Assembly (NCBI RefSeq): GCF_900100945.1
Contig: NZ_FNCG01000012.1
Location: 62,001 to 126,000, forward strand
Direction of reading: 5' to 3'
Length of the DNA stretch: 64,000 nt
Source of the DNA: Mucilaginibacter gossypii
GTDB taxonomy: Bacteria > Bacteroidota > Bacteroidia > Sphingobacteriales > Sphingobacteriaceae
A program made the position numbers and the translations under genes. The notes under the pieces were generated by a model. That model was not told where the DNA came from. It saw nothing but the letters and a program-made list of their open reading frames with translations, and did not search any database. The stretch's first letter is position 1, and every line of letters begins with the position of its first letter. Shown here piece after piece: positions 62,156 to 64,000 of the stretch.

Positions 62156-62914
62156 ATGATTTTACAGTACTGCTCCGATCTTCATTTAGAATTTTCCCAA
62201 AATGAAGCCTATGTAAAAGCTAACCCCATTAAGCCCATAGGCGACATTTTGATATTGGCTGGCGATGTTACTTTGTTTACCAGGATAGATAGACATAGGG
62301 ACTTTTTTGATTATATCAGTGATCACTTTGAAGCAACTTATTGGATACCAGGAAATCACGAGTACTATCAAAGTGATATTTCAAATAGATCGGGTTCATT
62401 TGAAGAAAAGATCAGAAATAATGTGTCACTGATAAATAACGTGGTTAAAAAAATTGGCGCGCATCAGTTACTATTTTCCACATTGTGGTCGTCCATCAGT
62501 CTTTTAAATGGCTGGCGGATAGAACGTGGCCTGAATGATTTTTATCAAATTAGTTATGATGGAAAGCGCTTTCAAATTCCCGACTATAATTATTTTCACG
62601 CAAATAGCCTTACGTTTCTACGCTCAGCTTTAGAAGAAGATACACCAGGTAAAAAAGTAGTGATCACACATCACGTTCCAACTTTTAAAAACTACCCTCC
62701 GGAATATAAAGGAGACTACCTGAACGAGGCATTTGCAACGATATTAGATGATTTGATTTTAGATACCACACCGGATTATTGGATTTACGGACATCACCAT
62801 CAAAATATTCCTGAGTTTAAAATAGGTCATACAAAATTGCTGACAAATCAGCTTGGCTACGTTCAGCGCAACGAGCATTTACTCTATCATACCGATAAAT
62901 GCATTGAACTTTAG
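62156..62914 (+). CDS. Calcineurin-like metallophosphoesterase
   Basis: 252 residues. All metal-site motifs are present: SDLHLEF, ILAGDVTLF, WIPGNHEYY, ITHHVPT and WIYGHHHQN. It would hydrolyse a phosphoester with two metal ions; the substrate is unknown. Cytosolic. ATG 62156 is close to a -7-like box, as noted for the preceding gap. Confidence 0.9.
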   Translation: MILQYCSDLHLEFSQNEAYVKANPIKPIGDILILAGDVTLFTRIDRHRDFFDYISDHFEATYWIPGNHEYYQSDISNRSGSFEEKIRNNVSLINNVVKKIGAHQLLFSTLWSSISLLNGWRIERGLNDFYQISYDGKRFQIPDYNYFHANSLTFLRSALEEDTPGKKVVITHHVPTFKNYPPEYKGDYLNEAFATILDDLILDTTPDYWIYGHHHQNIPEFKIGHTKLLTNQLGYVQRNEHLLYHTDKCIEL

Positions 62915-62976
62915 CATATGATGGCACTATTGTAAATCCTTTCAACTGACGGCAAATAAATTTTATTACAAGAATT

Positions 62977-64000
62977 TCAGGTAGTGGGAGCGGTATTGCT
63001 GGTTTGATACTTTTGATATTTACTGGAAAGTTTATCAGGTTCGGTAAGAGTGATATAGCCAGCTTGTATTAGTGGTAAAATATGCAGGCGGTAATTTTTA
63101 GGCTGATTCGAAATGCCAAGGTGATTGAATATATCTACCCGGCTTTGGGGGATTTGACAAAAGTTTAATATTTCCTTTTGTTTCGGGGATAGCAAAATAA
63201 CATCTCTATTACCATCCCTATTACCATCTCTATTACCTTCCTTATTACTTGCCACTTCCTTTTGGGCATCATCTATAAGAACAACATCGTTTTTAAAAGC
63301 AGGATGACAAAATATTTCTACTTCGAAAAAGGTACGTTCATCATCTGTGCGAAAAGATGGTTCAGGAGAGCCATTACGTTCCAAAACACGTTTAATAGTG
63401 GGAATGCCTGTGGCACGGCCTTCCGTTAAATCGAGTTCCTTTAAAAAATCTCCTAACCGGCGGTTGCGGTAACGGCGCGGCCTTATCCTGCCGCTGATAA
63501 AATCTTCCTGACGGATAGAGCGATCAGGGCCACCATAATTAAGCAGCACGATGGATTCCGGTGAAACCCGGATTTCAACCTGCTCCCTCAGTTGATAATC
63601 ACGATGAAATAATGCATTCGCCACAGCTTCTTCCAGTGCAGCGTAAGGGTAATTCCAAATACGGATTGCTTCGGCCTTGTCAGCTTGCTTAATGACTTTT
63701 TCCTTTAAAAAGTTTGTTTTTAATAAGTCCAGTGTCTTTCTGATTAAAGTAGGTACGGGGCCTGTAATACGCGGGTATTCGAGAAATTCCGATTCTCCTT
63801 CACCCATTGGAAAATACACGACATCCACCCAGGTGGCCGGGAAGAATTTTTCCGGGTGTTCATTAAACATCATCAATGCCACATTCCGGGGAAAGCGGTG
63901 TTCGGGCGGGCCATCAACCAGGAGCATCTGTTCTAATACTTCCGTTTTGGCATGCTGATCGGAAGCTTCCATCAATTTACTGCCTATCAGGCGCAAATGA
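62977..64000 (-). CDS. AlbA_2/RecG-like ATP-binding regulator, N-terminus cut by window edge
   Basis: The frame is open to the window end, so the N-terminal AlbA_2 part is missing; 340 residues are visible. The middle has the HATPase-type N-box ALEEAVANALFHRDYQLR and NYGGPDRSI, and RPRRYRNRRLGDFLKELDLT. The C-terminal winged helix covers the last 70 residues. These proteins (DNA-binding, ATPase_c_4-like) are putative transcriptional regulators of unknown targets. A short GNRD repeat (three copies) forms a linker. Family calls on Schlafen/RecG similarity are common. Confidence 0.8.
   Translation of the reverse strand, partial: HLRLIGSKLMEASDQHAKTEVLEQMLLVDGPPEHRFPRNVALMMFNEHPEKFFPATWVDVVYFPMGEGESEFLEYPRITGPVPTLIRKTLDLLKTNFLKEKVIKQADKAEAIRIWNYPYAALEEAVANALFHRDYQLREQVEIRVSPESIVLLNYGGPDRSIRQEDFISGRIRPRRYRNRRLGDFLKELDLTEGRATGIPTIKRVLERNGSPEPSFRTDDERTFFEVEIFCHPAFKNDVVLIDDAQKEVASNKEGNRDGNRDGNRDVILLSPKQKEILNFCQIPQSRVDIFNHLGISNQPKNYRLHILPLIQAGYITLTEPDKLSSKYQKYQTSNTAPTT

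Noticed and set aside
63203..63245. GNRD triple repeat in the AlbA/RecG-like protein as a functional tandem repeat
   Set aside because: Only three copies of a 12-base unit, best seen as a linker that slipped during replication.

Overview
The window looks like a chromosome segment of a Sphingobacteriaceae-type Bacteroidota (Mucilaginibacter/Pedobacter-like). Reasons: perfect or near-perfect Bacteroidota promoter boxes (TTTG, about 20 nt, TAnnTTTG), weak Shine-Dalgarno sites, a Bacteroidota TraJ fragment, a GG-leader peptide of the Bacteroidota type, a 46-47 bp CRISPR repeat of the Bacteroidota II-C type, and gene content (fasciclin, PhyH, cupin_8, Trx-rich exporters). Genus is an inference.

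Layout. (1) 1-10.4 kb is ordinary chromosome: MoxR-like ATPase plus VWA protein, a PfkB sugar kinase, an NMNAT-like protein, an AraC regulator, PhyH, two tandem cupin_8 paralogues, fasciclin and hemW. (2) 10.5-18.6 kb is a mobilizable element: tyrosine integrase behind a consensus promoter, HTH excisionase-like protein, primase-like protein, candidate oriT, MobC-like protein, relaxase, and an antitoxin-like/zeta-toxin pair joined across an A10 run. (3) 18.6-21.2 kb: an IS481-family element with a long hairpin before its transposase, then an orphan CRISPR array (five repeats, no cas genes) preceded by an inverted partial repeat and enclosed by 14-bp inverted repeats. (4) 21.2-28.3 kb: the most interesting cassette, with a VKOR-thioredoxin fusion, a six-cysteine GG-leader precursor followed by its own terminator, a TlpA-like thioredoxin, a C39-peptidase ABC exporter and an HlyD adaptor. 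(5) 28.4-31.6 kb: debris (broken NmrA gene, traJ remnant, orphan C-terminus, tRNA-like scar) around one intact gene with a HEPN-like motif.

(6) 31.9-43.6 kb: a stress/detoxification and efflux region (SnoaL, DOPA dioxygenase, esterase, Crp/Fnr, PPC-domain protein, FMN reductase, Zn-alcohol dehydrogenase, a TetR-TolC-HlyD-MFS operon, AraC). (7) 43.8-46.3 kb: panB, a PanD-fold protein that has lost its self-cleavage site, and a type II NADH dehydrogenase in one operon. (8) 46.3-53.8 kb, minus strand: a broken response regulator, SDR, EgtD, LamG-like protein, quinone reductase-like MDR, SnoaL, hydrolase, secreted PPC protein, Crp/Fnr and AraC; several families repeat those of region 6. (9) 54.0-55.3 kb: hxlB-hxlA (formaldehyde fixation by the RuMP route), divergent from the AraC gene. 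(10) 55.5-64 kb: a beta-helix protein, a broken metallopeptidase gene, an XRE regulator gene split by a group II intron that is itself truncated by an IS21-family element, then a metallophosphoesterase and a partial AlbA/RecG-like ATP-binding regulator.

How it fits together: regions 2-5 read as a composite island of mobilization genes, a selfish toxin pair and a peptide-secretion cassette. Regions 6-9 look like accessory defence against reactive carbonyl, quinone and oxidative compounds. All function calls are from reading translations by eye; no database search was run.
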